In this document: positions 23,075 to 38,497 of the stretch, piece after piece | How positions within the stretch are numbered: position 1 is the stretch's first letter | Layout of the letters: every line of letters starts with the position of its first letter | NCBI RefSeq assembly: GCF_964340395.1 | Contig: NC_135567.1 | Location: forward strand, 12,556,984-12,620,983 | Reading direction: 5' to 3' | Length of the DNA: 64,000 nucleotides | Source: Glandiceps talaboti | Lineage: Eukaryota; Hemichordata; Enteropneusta; Spengelidae | Notes under the pieces: model-generated | Seen by the model: the letters and a program-made list of their open reading frames with translations, nothing else | Databases searched by the model: none | What the model was told of the DNA's origin: nothing | Position numbers and translations under genes: made by a program

Positions 23075-26020
23075 TTCGTTTTTCTTCTGTCTTTATCTCA
23101 TTCGTCATGGACGCCATCATAACTCATACTTTGAATGTTTGGTGTGTTTGCCTGCATTTATTCAAAAGCACTATTCAATGTTGTACATCATTTTGGCGTT
23201 GCTCTAAACTTGGAACCACTTTTGATTTTTATCCCTGAGTCCGGTTGCATATTTGCATATATTTGCAAAAATCACTGATTTTCAAAATGGTTACAATCAA
23301 CCAGGAAGAATTCAAAGAAACCAAATTTGGAATGGGTGTTCCATAGGACCCAATCACAGATTTACATTTAAGTACCGGTTTGAAAACATGCATAAATTTG
23401 CATAAATCAGAAAAAAATACGATGGTCACTATCAAACACACATTTCTGTGAAATAGCTTAATTTGCAAAAAGTAATGCTTAATTAAGAGCACAAATTGTT
23501 TCTTTTGGTCTACTTCTAGATAATAATCAAGAAAAGAACCAAAAATATTAATGTAAATGTGCATAAATGAGAACATTTCAAACGTTTCGATACACTTTGA
23601 AAAAGCCTTAGTTCTGGTAAATAACATGCTTTTTGAATCTCAATCAAGAAATATAGGGCTCTTGTCATAGTATTACTGCAATGCCCATTACTGAAAATGG
23701 TATTTTCCACTAATATTACAAGAATAATGTGATTGAAGAAGAATTCAGGGTTCAGAGCTCTTTTGGACAGCTCTGGAAGAATGTTACTGTTTTGGAAAGC
23801 TAATGATTGTAAGAAAAAACACTGTACCGGAGTCTTCCGAAAACTAGCCCTGGGCCACTTTTCGGAAAATCGGCAAATTCGGAACCACAACAGAGGAACT
23901 AAATAGAAGCTCAGGGCGATTATTTGGCAGTCAACACTCAACAGCCATGTGGCTCATATCATTACTAATAGGGACATACCAGTTTAGGGACACAACAATT
24001 AGGAAGACAAGAATAATAATTTCATTTTATAATAATTCAAATATATCAAATGAAACATTTTTTTATGCGCCAAGGCCTTTCCCACCGTATCTTATCTGTT
24101 ACTATCTGTAAACATAGGACTTCCACACTACCTCTCAAATAAGCTACATTGTTCCATTTCTCAAGTACATTTGCAGTGTAGCTATCCATCTTGTAAATAA
24201 TTTAGACCCGATCTGAAATGCGAATGGCTGTAAATATTTAAATGGACAACACGGAAAATGGTCAATCTTTTGAGCTATGGATTTATAGGAAAACAACTGA
24301 CCAGCATGACACAAAATGAACAGTCTGATTCTAGAGTTACAGATAGTCAACGAAGTATCTTTTTTAGCACTGTAATGTGATATTTGCCAAAGCCTCGAGG
24401 ACTGGCGAATTTGAATTTATCTCGATACCGTCACACGGACTCCATCTCTAGTCAGGCAATGTATGTGTTCCTATTTTTTTTTCGTGAGATTTTATAGGAT
24501 CAACTTTGAAGGGGTCAGTTTCTTTGTACAGTTGTGATGGTTTGTTTGCAAATGTCTGGGTTTTCCCGACAAGTTTGACAAAACGTAGTACAACGTTTGT
24601 CGTTATACTGTACTGTTGAACCATTATTACTGTTGGAACATTCGAACTAAATAAAAACTAAGGTTACCAATATAACAAGACAAAATTCTTGCCGTAGTGA
24701 ATCTGAAAAAAACATTAGGCGCCCACCCGCCAAATGATCGCCCATGGGCAACTTTACGGATGGGCTTGTTTTCGGAAAACTCCAGTATAACTACATAATT
24801 TTACGGTAAATTCTCGCAAGAAAGTATAAAAAGTTTAGTGTCGATGCCAAGATGCCGTATGACTTCACTAATTTATGCACATACTCTTATTTCAGAAACT
24901 AACTATGGCAGCAATCTCTGCTGTAGTCTCTGTGTAAAATATGAAGAACTTCCAAAATCACTTTCTCTTGCCAATCTTGTAACATAAGCTCAGACAATAA
25001 TTTTCAACATATGAATCAAATTTGTGTTATGAAAACTTCCCTTTACTTCGCTACTGATGATTAAAATATGTCAAAGTACCTTAGTTACTAAGAATATGAT
25101 ATATTTCCAGTGTGACAGCATATAGTTGACTTTTACTGGCTTTTGAAAACTTATACAAAATTAATATTTAAGGACTTTGCTACACTATTATCATCACATA
25201 AATCTTAATGAACACTCAGATTGTTTTTTTTTCTTCCAATCTTAAATTTTGCAGATATAAATATTTTAAACTGATAGCAGCCATTTTCAATTTGACTGAT
25301 ATGTGCACATTTGTTTCAGGAGAGCTTCTACGTTAAAATCAATAAGTAGGGGCTGAGGAAGAATCATGCCATATTTGGCACCTTTATGTAAATTATTTTC
25401 CTGATCGTGTTTTCAATGATAGTAAACTCCATTGTGAATTTTATTGATATACATAAATATGTGCAAATATCCCCAAAAAACTTCCAAGATAAAATCAATA
25501 AATAGATTATAAGCATGATTTATGCCAACCTTAGTGCCTTTTCATAAGTAATTTTGCTGAAACATATCATTTTTGACGATGTTCATCTTTTAATGACTTA
25601 ATGTTGTCATGTCAGAAGCGTAGAAAATTATTCGCGATTTGCAAACAATTGTTCAACGTATTATTAATTCAAATGTGACAGCTGAGAGTTTACTGTGACG
25701 TCGTGTCGCACCAGAATATCATTGTGTTTCGTTATCAGAAAAAAATTCTACAAACCACTTATCTCCCTCCACTGTTGTTAACGTCTGCTGTTAATGCTTA
25801 ACTTTTACATTTCTGTAAGTGAATAACAGTATGATAGAATTCTTTATATTTCAACTCCTCACTCGTTATAATTTGGATTGGTATGGGTTTTCTGTTAAAG
25901 TTTTGGAAATGAGTGTACTCTCACTTGATATTTATCAGTAACTTATCCCCCAACGTACACAAGTAATGTTTGTTACGTTTTCTATTTCGTGAAATACAAA
26001 CCGATTATCTCTCTTTACAG

Positions 26021-26188
26021 ATTGTCTAGCTCTCCCAGCTCCAACAATTGGCACTTTATCAACTGACATGGTAACGAGTGGTACAAGTGTAACTCTAACA
26101 TGTCCAGTGGATTATATACTGTGTGGTACTTTTATTATTGTATGTATTGATGGAACATGGAGTGATGTATTGACAACTTGTAAAAAAG
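26021..26188 (+). CDS. CCP exon b, copy B
   Basis: 168-bp phase 1-1 exon matching the b exons of copies A and C, with intact splice sites and the extra Cys at residue 35. The intronic CT/GTCT microsatellite after it is the longest of the three copies. Confidence 0.88.
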
Positions 26189-26251
26189 GTAAATTACTAC
26201 AACTCTATCTCTTTTAGAGAATATGTGTAACTGTCATACTAAAACCCTTTT

Positions 26252-26499
<248 letters not shown>

Positions 26500-26569
26500 G
26501 GTTTCATACAATTCGTGAGCTAATTATTATTTCTATTCTATTTATTATTCAGTTCAAATGTCAGTTTTT

Positions 26570-26776
26570 AGCCCCCGCCAGACACAGACTGGGCTGGGGG
26601 CTTATAGATTGGGTACCGTCCCGTCCATGCATGCTTAAGTGCATCCGTGCGTCCGTCAGTGAGTGATTCCTGAGCAATATCTTGGACATTCATTGACTGA
26701 TTTCTTTCAAACTAAGTACACCAATAATAAACCATAGCTTACATATGCACATCAATTGGTTTTGGGATAGGATGCA
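26570..26776 (+). repeat. Candidate short interspersed element with GC-rich stem, copy B
   Basis: Duplicate of 11139-11345. Confidence 0.35.
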
Positions 26777-27509
26777 ATTTAGTCAACTTTTTTTTTTTTT
26801 TTTTACAAAGATGACAACAGGGTTTTAGACAAGTGAAAAAAAAAGAATTAAAATGTATACATGTGAACCTAGCAACAAGACTATGCTCATAGCAACAGCC
26901 AAAAGATCATGCATATTACAAAGATAATATTTATTAATATATCAATAGGCAATTAAATAAACATTAAAGAAATATATGTAAATGTGCTTAACAAAAGGAC
27001 TACTCCCATAACAACAACCGAATGATCCGGTATATTGCAAAGATAGCAATATGTATTAATAGAAAATTGACTAAACATTCAAAAATGTGTGCCAATGTGC
27101 CTAGCAACAATAGCACACCCATAGCAACAGCCAAATGATCACTTATATTTGAAAGGTAACAAGAGATTAGTATTCAAATAAAGAAACATTCAAAAAATTT
27201 ATGCAGATATTCAGTCAATTATACAGTTGTCCTACAATGCCATTGACACTATATTTCATACAATGTTATACATCACACTACCATGACTGGTGGCAATACC
27301 CTGAAAACATCCATTGTGGGGACTGAGTCATCTCCGATGACTGCTTGTTGAGAATATTTTTTGTTCCGTCTTTAGTGATTACTTTGGATTTTGATTTAGT
27401 GGTTAGGTCGACAAGCCACATCTAAATGGCTTCCGCCCGACTCCATATGAAGTTGCCGATGACGATATCCTATATATCTTTTAAAATTTGACTTTGAGAA
27501 ATGGTATTA

Positions 27510-27682
27510 GGGACCGGTTAGTTTCGCCAGCCTGGGGGGTGAGGGGGGGATTTTGCCATCGGGTCGACAAAAAGTCACTGAACCCCTCCCCTCCCATCTG
27601 TAAAACCCAAAAAAGCTGATCCCCCCTATCACTTAATTTAAAACATGATGACCCCCTCCCCATATACATATTCACATAACAG
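27510..27682 (+). repeat. G/C-run dispersed repeat, copy B
   Basis: Duplicate of 12078-12250. Confidence 0.55.
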
Positions 27683-27792
27683 GTATTTTTTCGATAGTGA
27701 CTCAATGTGGATTCCTTGACTGTCTCCCAAATCAGTCTGAACGGAGCTAGCCATTTCCCATATATCACCCGAGTTTTCAGCCTCGTTTTGGA

Positions 27793-28262
27793 TGTTTTCA
27801 TTGTAGCCTGTTTTCATTGAAGCCTCTTCGCCTGTTTCTTGGTGAAGAATTTCGCTAGTTTGAAATTATTTTTCATTACTCCATGTCTTATGTGTCTGAT
27901 CGTTTAACCCTTAACGAACCCTTCAAAAAATAAGTCTTGGTGGCATGATTGCCTATGTAAATATTGGAATATGTCTGTTTGTTTAACATGAGTTTTAAAA
28001 TCCAACACTTTGTGTTGTTGGTACTTTTCTGGATTGTAAGATCAAGATATGTTACTTCTGTATCTGAGCTTTCCCACGAAATCTCTAAAAACATGTGATA
28101 TTTTATTTGTGTATATTTCAATAATGCAACTTTCCAGTTCTTGGAATGCTATGTCAGCTATTTCGGCACCTGTTAGTGGCCACAGCATTTATCATGGACA
28201 AATTCACCATGTAAAGTTAACCCGAAGCTGTACATTTTCAAATTGAGCATGTTTGCCTTAAT
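27793..28262 (-). mobile_element. Decayed Penelope-like reverse-transcriptase end, copy B
   Basis: Duplicate of 12361-12830, with the same frame breaks. Confidence 0.45.
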
Positions 28263-28271
28263 AGTAACAAC

Positions 28272-28350
28272 AAATAGTTGATATACACATCTCTTCTCCT
28301 GAAGTTTACATTGTGTAAACTTTGAGAAGAGATGTGTATATCAACTATTT
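28272..28350. repeat. 79-bp hairpin, copy B
   Basis: Duplicate of 12840-12918, with the same near-perfect stem. Confidence 0.85.
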
Positions 28351-28416
28351 GACACCAATCAATGTTAATATTCATATTGTAATTATTATTCTCTTTGCAA
28401 ACAAAATTTAGTTCAC

Positions 28417-28777
28417 ATGTAAGATTTCAATTCAATTCAATTAAATTCAATTCAATAACTGTATTTATCCCAAATGGCCAATTCATTTTGGCGGACAGAA
28501 CATATATCAAATATACACTTCAAATATAGACGGAAAATAAGAGGCAACAGACTGGTACAAAGAAAAAAAAAACACGATAAGAGGTTACAGAACATTAAAA
28601 ACAAATCTTACTACAAAATGAGTATCTAAAATGTCTTATTTAAAAGCCGCACAGCGGATGGAATAAAAGAGTTCTTATGACGGTTTGTCCTGCAAGTTGG
28701 GCATCTAAGATGTCTTCCTGATTGAAGGAAATCTAATTCATTTGTTAAAATGGGGTCTGTATATAAATTGAACGAGC
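28417..28777 (-). mobile_element. LINE 3' end with TTCAA tail, copy B
   Basis: Duplicate of 12985-13345. Confidence 0.45.
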
Positions 28778-30770
28778 CTTTCTCACGATTTGTTGATTGT
28801 TGATTTCAACTACATTTTATTTTTTCACCAATACTGCCTCCATGGCACAAATGACAGAACAGAACAGAACAGAACAGAACAATATAGAACAAAGCATTTG
28901 TATACGAATGGAGTTCTCAGGACATCACAGCAACTATAATAATTTGTGTATGACCATCCTTCTGCAAGTAAGAGAGAACAAATAAATTTAGAAACTATAT
29001 ATTGGAAAGCACCCTCAAGAGGAAACAATTCAAAATACTATGGAAATGTTAAACTAGTATTAGCACCCCTTTTTATTTTATGGCAACCTTTGAAAATATA
29101 GCAACAGATCATCAGAACAAAAAAAAACTGAAATCGTGGCTGCAATCAATAAAATGCAGTTAGTTCACCAAGTTGTTTCACTGTTCATCATAAAAATGAT
29201 ACATGAGAAATAAATACAAGTGGTGACCAACAAGACACAGATATGAAGTACTTTGATTTAGAAGAAACTGAATAAACAAAGTATTGAAGAAAGAATGGTC
29301 ACTACTTCTCTAGTATAACCAGAAAGAAAAAAAAATTGAAAGAGCTTCAATGTGAACAATGGTCACACTCTTCCAATAACAACAGCTGATCACAAGAGCA
29401 TGCACCAAATCTCTACTTCATGCACCAAAGCATTAACCCACAATTACAGATTTGACAGTCAAGAATAGAGAAATTTAACTTGTAATCCTCAATATTTACT
29501 GACTCCAAGATGACTGTGGTTGGATATTTGAACCAAGTAGTTTGGGTTTCTATGTGTCGTGTAACAAATTTTCGCTGGCTTCCTAATACTGGTATCAAGA
29601 AAAAGTTTATAAGCACAGTGTCATTTAGAAGAAATAAGAATGGCTTAACAAACAACTAAAACAGTGAAATGTCTGGACAAAATAAAAGACATAAAGCATT
29701 CAACTGTCTAATACAACAAAAATGAAGGTCACAATTTTCCTAGTATTGACCTCAGCAAAGCAGACTGACAAGACACTCAGAATTATGGAGTGACAGAACA
29801 TGTGACAAATACACTAGTTACTATGTACAGAATATATAGCAAACTTACAGTTGAGTTGATATGTCGTTTGTTTAAAGGGGACGAAAGATAAAGTCCGTAA
29901 CAGCTGTACAAAAATAACCATAAAACAGTTGATTACAAGAATGTGAACCAGAATTGTGAAGTCAATTTATAAAATTTTCTGTAAGCTGTAAAACCCAGAA
30001 AAGAGCAAGAAAGAAATGAAATAAAGCTGTCAACATGCAATGACAGTAGAACAAAGACAACAGAATCGATCTGAAAGTATGCACAGGACGAGAAAAAAAT
30101 ACGACGTCCAGGCTGTCATAACCCACCCAAACGTATCTGTACAGATGTGTAAGCAATGGGAACGTACCATGTCAACGTCATTCAAGGAAAATCGACCACT
30201 AACTACCGTCAACTTTTCTAACAAGTAAACAATAGAAACGAGGTGGTGTGTATAAAGCACTTTGACTTGAGTAAATTCGGATGTCTGACGCACCTTAACT
30301 GACTGATCGCTCGGCAATGCCCTCCAATGTCGGCCATCTTAGGTTCTGAAGGCCGCAGAAGAGATCGAAAACATGGGGTTCTTACGGTTATTTACAGGGC
30401 TTGAACAACTCCGAAACAAAATCAAGGGGTTTGATCGACTACTAGACTGTCCAGGATAGTGAAAATTTTTACTCGAATTGAGGGCGCGTGTATTTGTGGC
30501 AGCAAAATATACTGCTATACTGAGCAACCGTCGAGATCGAAAATACGGCCGTAAAACAAGAAGTACAGCTCAGAACTTCAAAAAAGAAATTCATGACATA
30601 AACTTACCTGTACGACACGAATATCTATGGACGTTTCAGGTAGTATTTCTCTAGATGGGCAAAATCGACTGTAAAAAGTTGGTGAAAATTTGTCTGTAAC
30701 GGTCAATCATCTAGCGCCTTCACAACATTTATTTGAAATAAATTCTCGTTAATATATGCAAATGAAGGTA

Positions 30771-33563
30771 GCTCCGTTCAGAGTGAAATACTTGACAAGA
30801 TCCTGGAATAGCACCATTACTTAATTATTGACAACACAGGGTAAATATATTCAAAATAGAGTTAAATAGCAACTAGACCATGAAAGATAGGAGGAAAGCT
30901 TGAGAAGGGACTATCTATACCTCTCATGGGGTGAAATCCTTGATCCCTTTTACTCTTAATAGGCAATTTTGAGACTATTCAGTCAATACTTTTCAAGCTT
31001 TAGAATCAACTTGTAAAAATCATTGGGTGTCTCCCCTAGCAGATCCGGAGGAGTTTTGGTCCTCTTAAGGCAGTTTTTAGGTTATTCATAGCCTTTGAGG
31101 TAATATTTCCAAGCTTCGAAAGTTTTCGAAGCTAAAGTTAATGTAAATGTTTAAGGAGTTTCCCATGTCACATAAAAATAGGCCCGTAACATTGACACAG
31201 TGGCATTAATATTATGTGTATGGTAAAGTCACTGGTATGTTTGAGAACTTTAGGAGGTCGTACCTAGTGTGTAATACTAATAGAAACTGGAATCTGATGA
31301 GATGTGGTGATTTGTAGTGTCCATAATATGCAGTGTCCAAAATGGACAATGTATCTGCTCTTTATACTGAAGAGAAGAACAATTTAGATATGTTAACTTC
31401 TTTTAAAAACTATCTCTGAAGATTATGATTGCGAAACCTTAAAGTTATTTTGCCCCAAAGTGCAAAATAAGTGAAGCATTAATTGTGAAACAGCCAAGCA
31501 CTTACATAACATGTTCTGTAACTCGTATGGTAGCTAGGTAATACATGTATATGTATAATATATGTAGAGGGATGTTTGTAAACAGGGTGATCCCCTCCCT
31601 ATCCACCGCCCCTTCCCCTCCCCAGGCCGAAGATACTGCCCGATCCCTTAGAATGAATAGCATTGATGACGCTACTGTTAGTGATTATGGTGAAGGTTTT
31701 ACAAGTTGATGAGGTCTAAGTGTTGTTCTGTAGTCTTTAGAGTGAACACAGTTGTTCTTGGTTTTGTAATACTGCGTGAAAAAGCTAAAACCCAAACAGA
31801 TTTAGAGTGGACAATTTCCTGTATTAACAGTGAATACAGGTAAATCTATGCTTTATACAGGAAATGTTTCCCAATTATACATGGTAAATACAGGCTTATA
31901 CATATTATATGTGCACTCATTTTATACAGACAAATTATTTTACCTGTATTTGCCTGTATTTCTCATCAGTGTTTTTTCTGTATTCTGTTGTATTTACCTG
32001 ACTATTTTCTGGCTTAAAATACATGTTTATCCCTATTTGCATTGGAGTCATCGGCATTTCTATTGTATTACCAATCATGTCAACTGATTCCTGAATTAAT
32101 TTAATGTCAATATATTCAAGCTATGTTTTAATTTCTTGATTTCACATCACCCAGTAGTGATAGTTACATATACATTCATGCATAATATCACGAATTGATT
32201 TTAAAATCAACTTATTTGTTAGCAGGTGGTGAACTGAATCTTTCTCACAATACACACAGTGCTGGATGTTATACTTCACTTGATATGAGGGCTGTGATTT
32301 AAACCTTGTGGCAAAATTTCTTCTCATAATATAATAACTAGGTAAAGCCCATAAGCTCGCGCAAGGTAGATTCATTTGTGACCGGCTGCCTCATGATAAT
32401 ATTGAAGATACAAGGTTAGCTCTAGATATGGATGGGGGTTAGTTACTCTGGCTAATGACACAAAGATAATGGTTAGCCAAAAATGAAAGTCACTAGTCCA
32501 TGTTCGGGGGGAGGGGGGGGGGAGTCAGAAGTTGGAGTTATTTTTTTTAAAATTGAAATGGTTGCATTTGGTGACCCTTTATGCTAGTCGAAACTCTACA
32601 GCATCATGCTTAGCATGTATTAAATTCACAGCTAGCTAGCTGTGGTCAGTTCACACTTCGTCTTTGTAAATAGTCGAGTATTAACGGAGTATATAATGGC
32701 AACCTCAGAGATAACTCCTAAGGGATCGGTCAGTTTCTTCGGCCTCGGGGGTTGGATTTGTAGGGGAGGGGGGGAGGGGTTCACCCTGTTTTTGAAACTG
32801 GCAGTAGGGGTCATGCTGTTTTGAAAATTGTGGATAGGGGGGTCATTAGGTTTTGGATTGTGATGGAAGAAAAAAAATCCTTTTCTACAATGGTATATAG
32901 CCTTGCCTGAAATGTGGTACATGTAAATATTTGTTCTTGTCCCTATTTCTTACATGAATTCTTTAATATTACTTATTAGTTCAAACATAACTATACATAT
33001 ACATATACATGTATTACCTAGCTAACACAGTAGTTAGAGAACATGTCATGTAAATACTTGGCTGTTTCACAGTTAATGATTCACTTATTTTGCACTTTGG
33101 GACAAAACTTGAACTTGAAGAATTCGTAATGTAAACTTCAGAGATAGTTTATAAAAGAAGTTAATCTAAATTATTCCAGTCGTCAGTATGAACTTGTCAG
33201 AAGGGATTAATACACTTTCTATTTTGGACACTACATATTATTGACACTACAAATCACGAAATCTCATCAGATCCCAGTTTGTATTATACACTAGGTATGA
33301 CCACCTAAAGTTCTCTAACATACCGGTGACTTTACTATACATGCAATATTAATGCCCCATTACCAATGTTACGGGCCCATTTTTATGTGACATGTTAAAC
33401 TCATTTACAACTTACATTATGTTAGCTTTTCGAAGCTTGGTAATATTACCTCAAAGGCTATGAATAACTTAACCATTACCTTAACAGAAGCAAAAAACAG
33501 ATCTGCCAGGGGGAAAACCCCAAGGACTCCCTAACCCCCATCAGAAGTCACTCATACATCCAA
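30771..33563. mobile_element. Foldback element of about 2.8 kb, copy C
   Basis: Duplicate of 15340-18130. Arms are at about 31031-31666 and 32718-33488, with the central palindrome near 31816-32006. Confidence 0.65.
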
Positions 33564-33828
33564 TATCAGATGCACCAATAACCCTTTTACTGCCATAATG
33601 GTATTAAACATTTCTTAAATATTTTCACCCTATTCTATTTGGCTAAAAGAGCGTGTCTGAGTTCATACAACGCGCATGCGTAGTCAGTGTGCCGCAATGC
33701 ATATCTGGGCGAACGACCAATTTCGTATCGCATAGTATATACGACGCGCATGCGTACTAGTCATTGGGCCGTTGCACGAGCTATTACTGTATGTAAGGGG
33801 ACAGGGTGGTTACTATCATTACTATTAT

Positions 33829-34166
33829 TACACTCTAAAGATTTTGATGCTTCAGACGCGTTCCATGTGTTCAGTTTAGCGTCGTTTGTGCCAAAAACAT
33901 AAAACACTAGTGTTCAGATCTAGAATGCATGTGTTCTATTCTTGTTCTGAACACTTACTTTGTGTTCAAAAACTGTTACAGTGTTCTGATGCGTCAACAG
34001 TATTCTAGTTTATAAGATTTTGAACATATTTTATGCGTTCAAAATAAAAACACTGTGTTCTAAATCTGAACACACGCGTTCTAGTATTTATATTGAACAC
34101 ATATACTGCGTTCAAAATCTGTTACAATTAAGTGTTCAGGAACTGAACACATCACTTTAGAGTGTA
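33829..34166. mobile_element. MITE, 338 bp, copy C
   Basis: Same length, terminal repeats and insertion site as 18396-18733. Confidence 0.88.
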
Positions 34167-34305
34167 CTATTTTGTTTTGCAGACATACACACTAGCATTC
34201 CACATACATAAATATTACCACACACGGTAGTTAATGATTACAGATAAAATATTTTTACTGAAACACTCTAGTTTAAAAAGGCACAAGACTGAAATAAATA
34301 CTTGT

Positions 34306-34954
34306 ATGCCGACTTCAACGTCCAGTGAATCTGGTTGTAATGTTGTTCCCGGATGGAAGGAGCATGTGCATAACTTTCACAGTGCTGCTCGGGATGCTTT
34401 AAAAATTCGGGTAGTAAATTGCTGACCTAAATCAGGCCCGTTGTTTGATTACATGTGGAAAACCTGTGCTAAATTTAAATGTGGCGGTACATCATGTAAA
34501 AGATACAGGGGTAAAGCTAGAGCGGAGGCCATGGCCCATTAGCTGACACTTGTGGGGTTCACGTACATTCTTGAATTCAGTACATATTGCGATGGATGGC
34601 CTTTCCACTCTTCCAACCAGTGTGGCTTGTTTGATTGGTCATGGTAACATTGCTAACGTATGGAAAATGCATTATGAGAGTCTATTTAACTCTGTCCAAA
34701 ATAGTTATGATAGACATTCTTAAGAGGGACATTCATTCTTTCTTTTTCACCCAAAATCTTTGAGCCTGGGCTTTATAGATCCCTCAAAAGACGCATTTTA
34801 TCTCAGACTACTTCTGATTCAGAGGTTTTAGATTGTATTATGTCACTTCTTCAGTCTACTGAGCAATTTGTACGCACTTGTGTATAACAGTACATTGCTC
34901 AGAAATTGAAAATAGCTGAATGTAATTTAAAAACGAATTAAATTCAATTCAATT
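34306..34954 (+). mobile_element. LINE fragment (linker plus 3' tail), copy C
   Basis: Duplicate of 18873-19521. Confidence 0.6.
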
Positions 34955-35858
34955 GCAGAAACAGATACACCTAAATAAAGAGAGTAAGGACCCAGGCGCC
35001 TTTGATGATGTGTGACATTGTAATTTGTGTGTGTGATATTATATCACTTAAATCATATATACTACGTATATATAATGAAGCGGTGATACTAGCGTTATAT
35101 CATATACTATACCCGTACCACATCCGAGTTGCATATTCTACTTTTTTGTGATGATGTCCAATCATACTTGTAACCTCATGGTTTAATGTTGTTATGGTTT
35201 TAGTAACTCTCTAACATTTGTCCCGCGAGACAATAATTGCAATTAACATAATAAGCGTACATTGTAACTTTTCAGATACTGGTTCCGTAATATTACTGTA
35301 TAGAGGTAACGTGATAATATATTTATGAGGAACTGTTTTGCCAAAGTATTAATTGTGATTGTTGCATGGCTGGAACATTATGATAGTGTGTTGATCGTTG
35401 TAGAACATACTTGTAGGTGTTACTCACAACGCCACTGAGTTCAGTGATAGAGAAAAGGTTTTTGTCTTCACATAATAAAACCAACTAAACTATAGATTTG
35501 ACACTCCTGTACTTCATAGAAGTCTCTGTGTAGTAAATGATGTAGTTTCAATTATAATGAGTCATATATATATAATTAAATGAAATTAAAAATTATTTAT
35601 GGTAGCCCTAAATTTCACAATCAGATAATGTGGAAGGAAACTAAATTGCTGGAATGATGTGTCATTTTGTATTGTACCTATGTCATCAACTGAGACAATT
35701 GTGTTTAGGTGTTTATGTGTCTGTGAGACTTTATTGTGTCAATTACTTGTAGAACCTATATTCGTAGTTTTGGCAAAGGTTTGTATCCCTGCTGATATCC
35801 AATGGCAAGGCTAAGCATGTTCATAACGTATGGTATCATGTTTTTTCTTTCCCTATAG

Positions 35859-36023
35859 ATTGCCCACCACTGACACTAGCCAATGCCGAAATTTTATTAG
35901 TGGACAATACACATTGCGAAACACCAACAGTTACCTGCCACTCTGGATATACTTTGATTATTGGTGATGTCCCCTTAAGTTGTACGGATGGAACATGGCA
36001 TGGTATACCAATGTGTGTTCTAG
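35859..36023 (+). CDS. CCP exon a, copy C
   Basis: 165-bp phase 1-1 exon matching copy B in coding sequence. Acceptor and donor are intact and the extra Cys 20 is present. The introns on either side differ from copy B by only a few substitutions. Confidence 0.88.
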
Positions 36024-36234
36024 GTAATCAACATTAACTTTGTTTAACTCTAATACCTCAGCACAAATTCTGTAATAATTTTTTTTCTTACAAATGTAAA
36101 TATACATTACATGCGCATGTGTTTACAGACACAGTGGTCATGATTTATGTACAATAAGGGTAATACATGATAAAGTAATGTATTAGTGATGACGTGACTC
36201 TTGAAAGATTAACATTACATGTGGGGCTTTTGGA

Positions 36235-36237
<3 letters not shown>

Positions 36238-36304
<67 letters not shown>
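36238..36304. repeat. (AT)n microsatellite, copy C
   Basis: About 67 bp of AT dinucleotides next to the Penelope-like fragment. Confidence 0.97.
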
Positions 36305-36307
<3 letters not shown>

Positions 36308-37418
36308 AATGAAAGAAGACGAGTCTGATATTACATTGCGAATTTACACTACGGACCGTTTCACCAGAAGGAACGTCGGGTGTAATAGTGTGGTTTAATA
36401 GTATTCGTTAGCTATACATTCTGATTTATGTACATAACTTATGTGTGTTCACTGGCGGCAGTGTGTACACAAAAATTGACAACAAAGGTTACGTATTATT
36501 AAGTAAGAACTTGTTAGCGTGCCGGCATTTACTGATTAATTCAGTTCTGCTGTTCAAGTTCGTTGATTTGTCGGCAGTTATAATAAAATATTTTTCCCAG
36601 AGACATAGTTGACATCGTTTGGTAACGTTAGAGTATGAGGAAGCCAGCTCGAGAACTGACCAGTGTATGTCGTAATTAATGTTGCTGTCTTTTAGGTGCC
36701 AAATGTATTTACTGAGCGCAGTGTCTTTCTTCTTGTGATCAAGTTGAAATGAAGACTTGTGGTTGTTAAACCTGCTTTTGAATTCTGTGTCACTAACACC
36801 TATGTATAATTTGTGATCTTGGTTAGTGGTGACTGTTGCTTTGTAAACAACGCTTTTTATGAGGCATTTTCCTGCGAGAGGGCACTCCTTTGGTTTTCTG
36901 CAGTTACAGGTACTTTGTTGTGTTTGCTTAGCTTTTGAAAGTATGGCTTTATTGTGACCGTTGATTAATTTACCCATGTTGTCCATGCAACTATAGCTCA
37001 CTTTAGTATTATTACGGTTGAAGATTTTATGCAGTACACTGGATATGGGGAAATGCTTATCGATGTTTGTTGAAACGTGTTTACTGTAAGGTGGGTTGAA
37101 CCAAGTTATATTACGGCTGCGATTCCGCTTGCGTTGAGTGTGTCTTGTTTGGTCAAATTTGAGGGTGTGATTATATCCTGCTTCATTGAGTGCATCTTGG
37201 TAGGATGATGTATTGGCGCCGAATAGTTGTTCATCACTGGAAATGTTGGATAATCGTTGGTTGCGCTCAGTAAATACATTTGGCACCTAAAATACAGCAA
37301 AACTAATTACGACATACACTGGTCAGTTCTCAAGCAGGCTTCCTCATACTCTAACGTTACCAAACGATGTCAACTATGTCTCTGGGAAAAATATTTTATT
37401 ATAACTGCCGACAAATTT
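36305..37418 (-). mobile_element. Penelope-like GIY-YIG fragment, copy C
   Basis: The 265-codon minus-strand frame (37286 to 36489) is identical in protein to copy B. The snap-back inverted repeat is kept. Confidence 0.85.
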
Positions 37419-38497
37419 TAAATGGTTCCAGTCGATATCTGGGAAATTAAAATCGCCAACAGTAAAAGTATGGATTGAAGACACCCCATTAACATATTTA
37501 AGAGTCGTTCATTATTGTCCTGATTACTGTCCGGTGATCTGTAGATATTGAATTTGTGATGGATGCTTCCCCGAAATGTGTAACTTGCTTACAAATGTCT
37601 GCACCATCCTTAACATGAATCAAAATACCACAACATCTTCGCCCGTGTATGTCTTCCCTATCTTGGCTCTTAGTAGTTTAATATAACCCTGAATAGTCAC
37701 TTCACCATTGTTGATTCAATTATGTATCCATGATTCTGTTATGGCTACTACATCATATTTACTGTCAACTAAGACAGATTCCAAATCATCTCTTTTATTC
37801 ATTATACTTTGCGCACTTGTGTACATACATTTTAGTCTGGGTCTCTTTTTCCATTTGTACTTTCTTTACTGTCGTAGTCACACGGTATACTATCATAGTC
37901 AGTGTTGTAAAGGTTATCTCTATGATGGTTACTTAACTCTACTATCTTCAGTAGATGAATTCTGTCTTATCTTCTTAGTATGTAAGGTATTCTTATAATT
38001 GCTTGTATTGTTAGTAATTGTTCCATTATTATGTACTCTAAATACATCTCTATTCAGAGTCCCTTCTCTTCTATTTCAATTTGGCATCTGCTTACTTCAG
38101 TTACCTTTTTGCCTGCTGAGAGTCTGTAGTAACTTACTCCCCTTTTCGATTCATTACGTTTACCTCTCCATCTTCTTCTCTTCTCTTCAATACTGCTCCC
38201 AGTTGCCTGTTTACATCTTGTCCATGCTTATTCAAGTCTGGTGTGATATATACTTTTTGGCAATCAATTGTGTAACTTTCTTTCAAGGTTCTGGCCTTCT
38301 GCAACACCTTGTAATGGAACCGTATATTCTGAAATTGCACTTCCATGGGCCTTGCATAGTTCTCATTCATTGTTGATTTCCTTGTCTCTGTGTTTGAAAC
38401 TCTTGTTCTGGTACTACACCAATGACCTTGAAAATATATTTTTATCATATCGTTGTCAATTCTATCAATATCCTCCTTACAATTTCTTATATTGACA
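37419..38497 (-). mobile_element. LINE fragment (ORF1-like and endonuclease), copy C
   Basis: Duplicate of 21996-23074. The ORF1-like stretch is at 38448-38134. Confidence 0.65.
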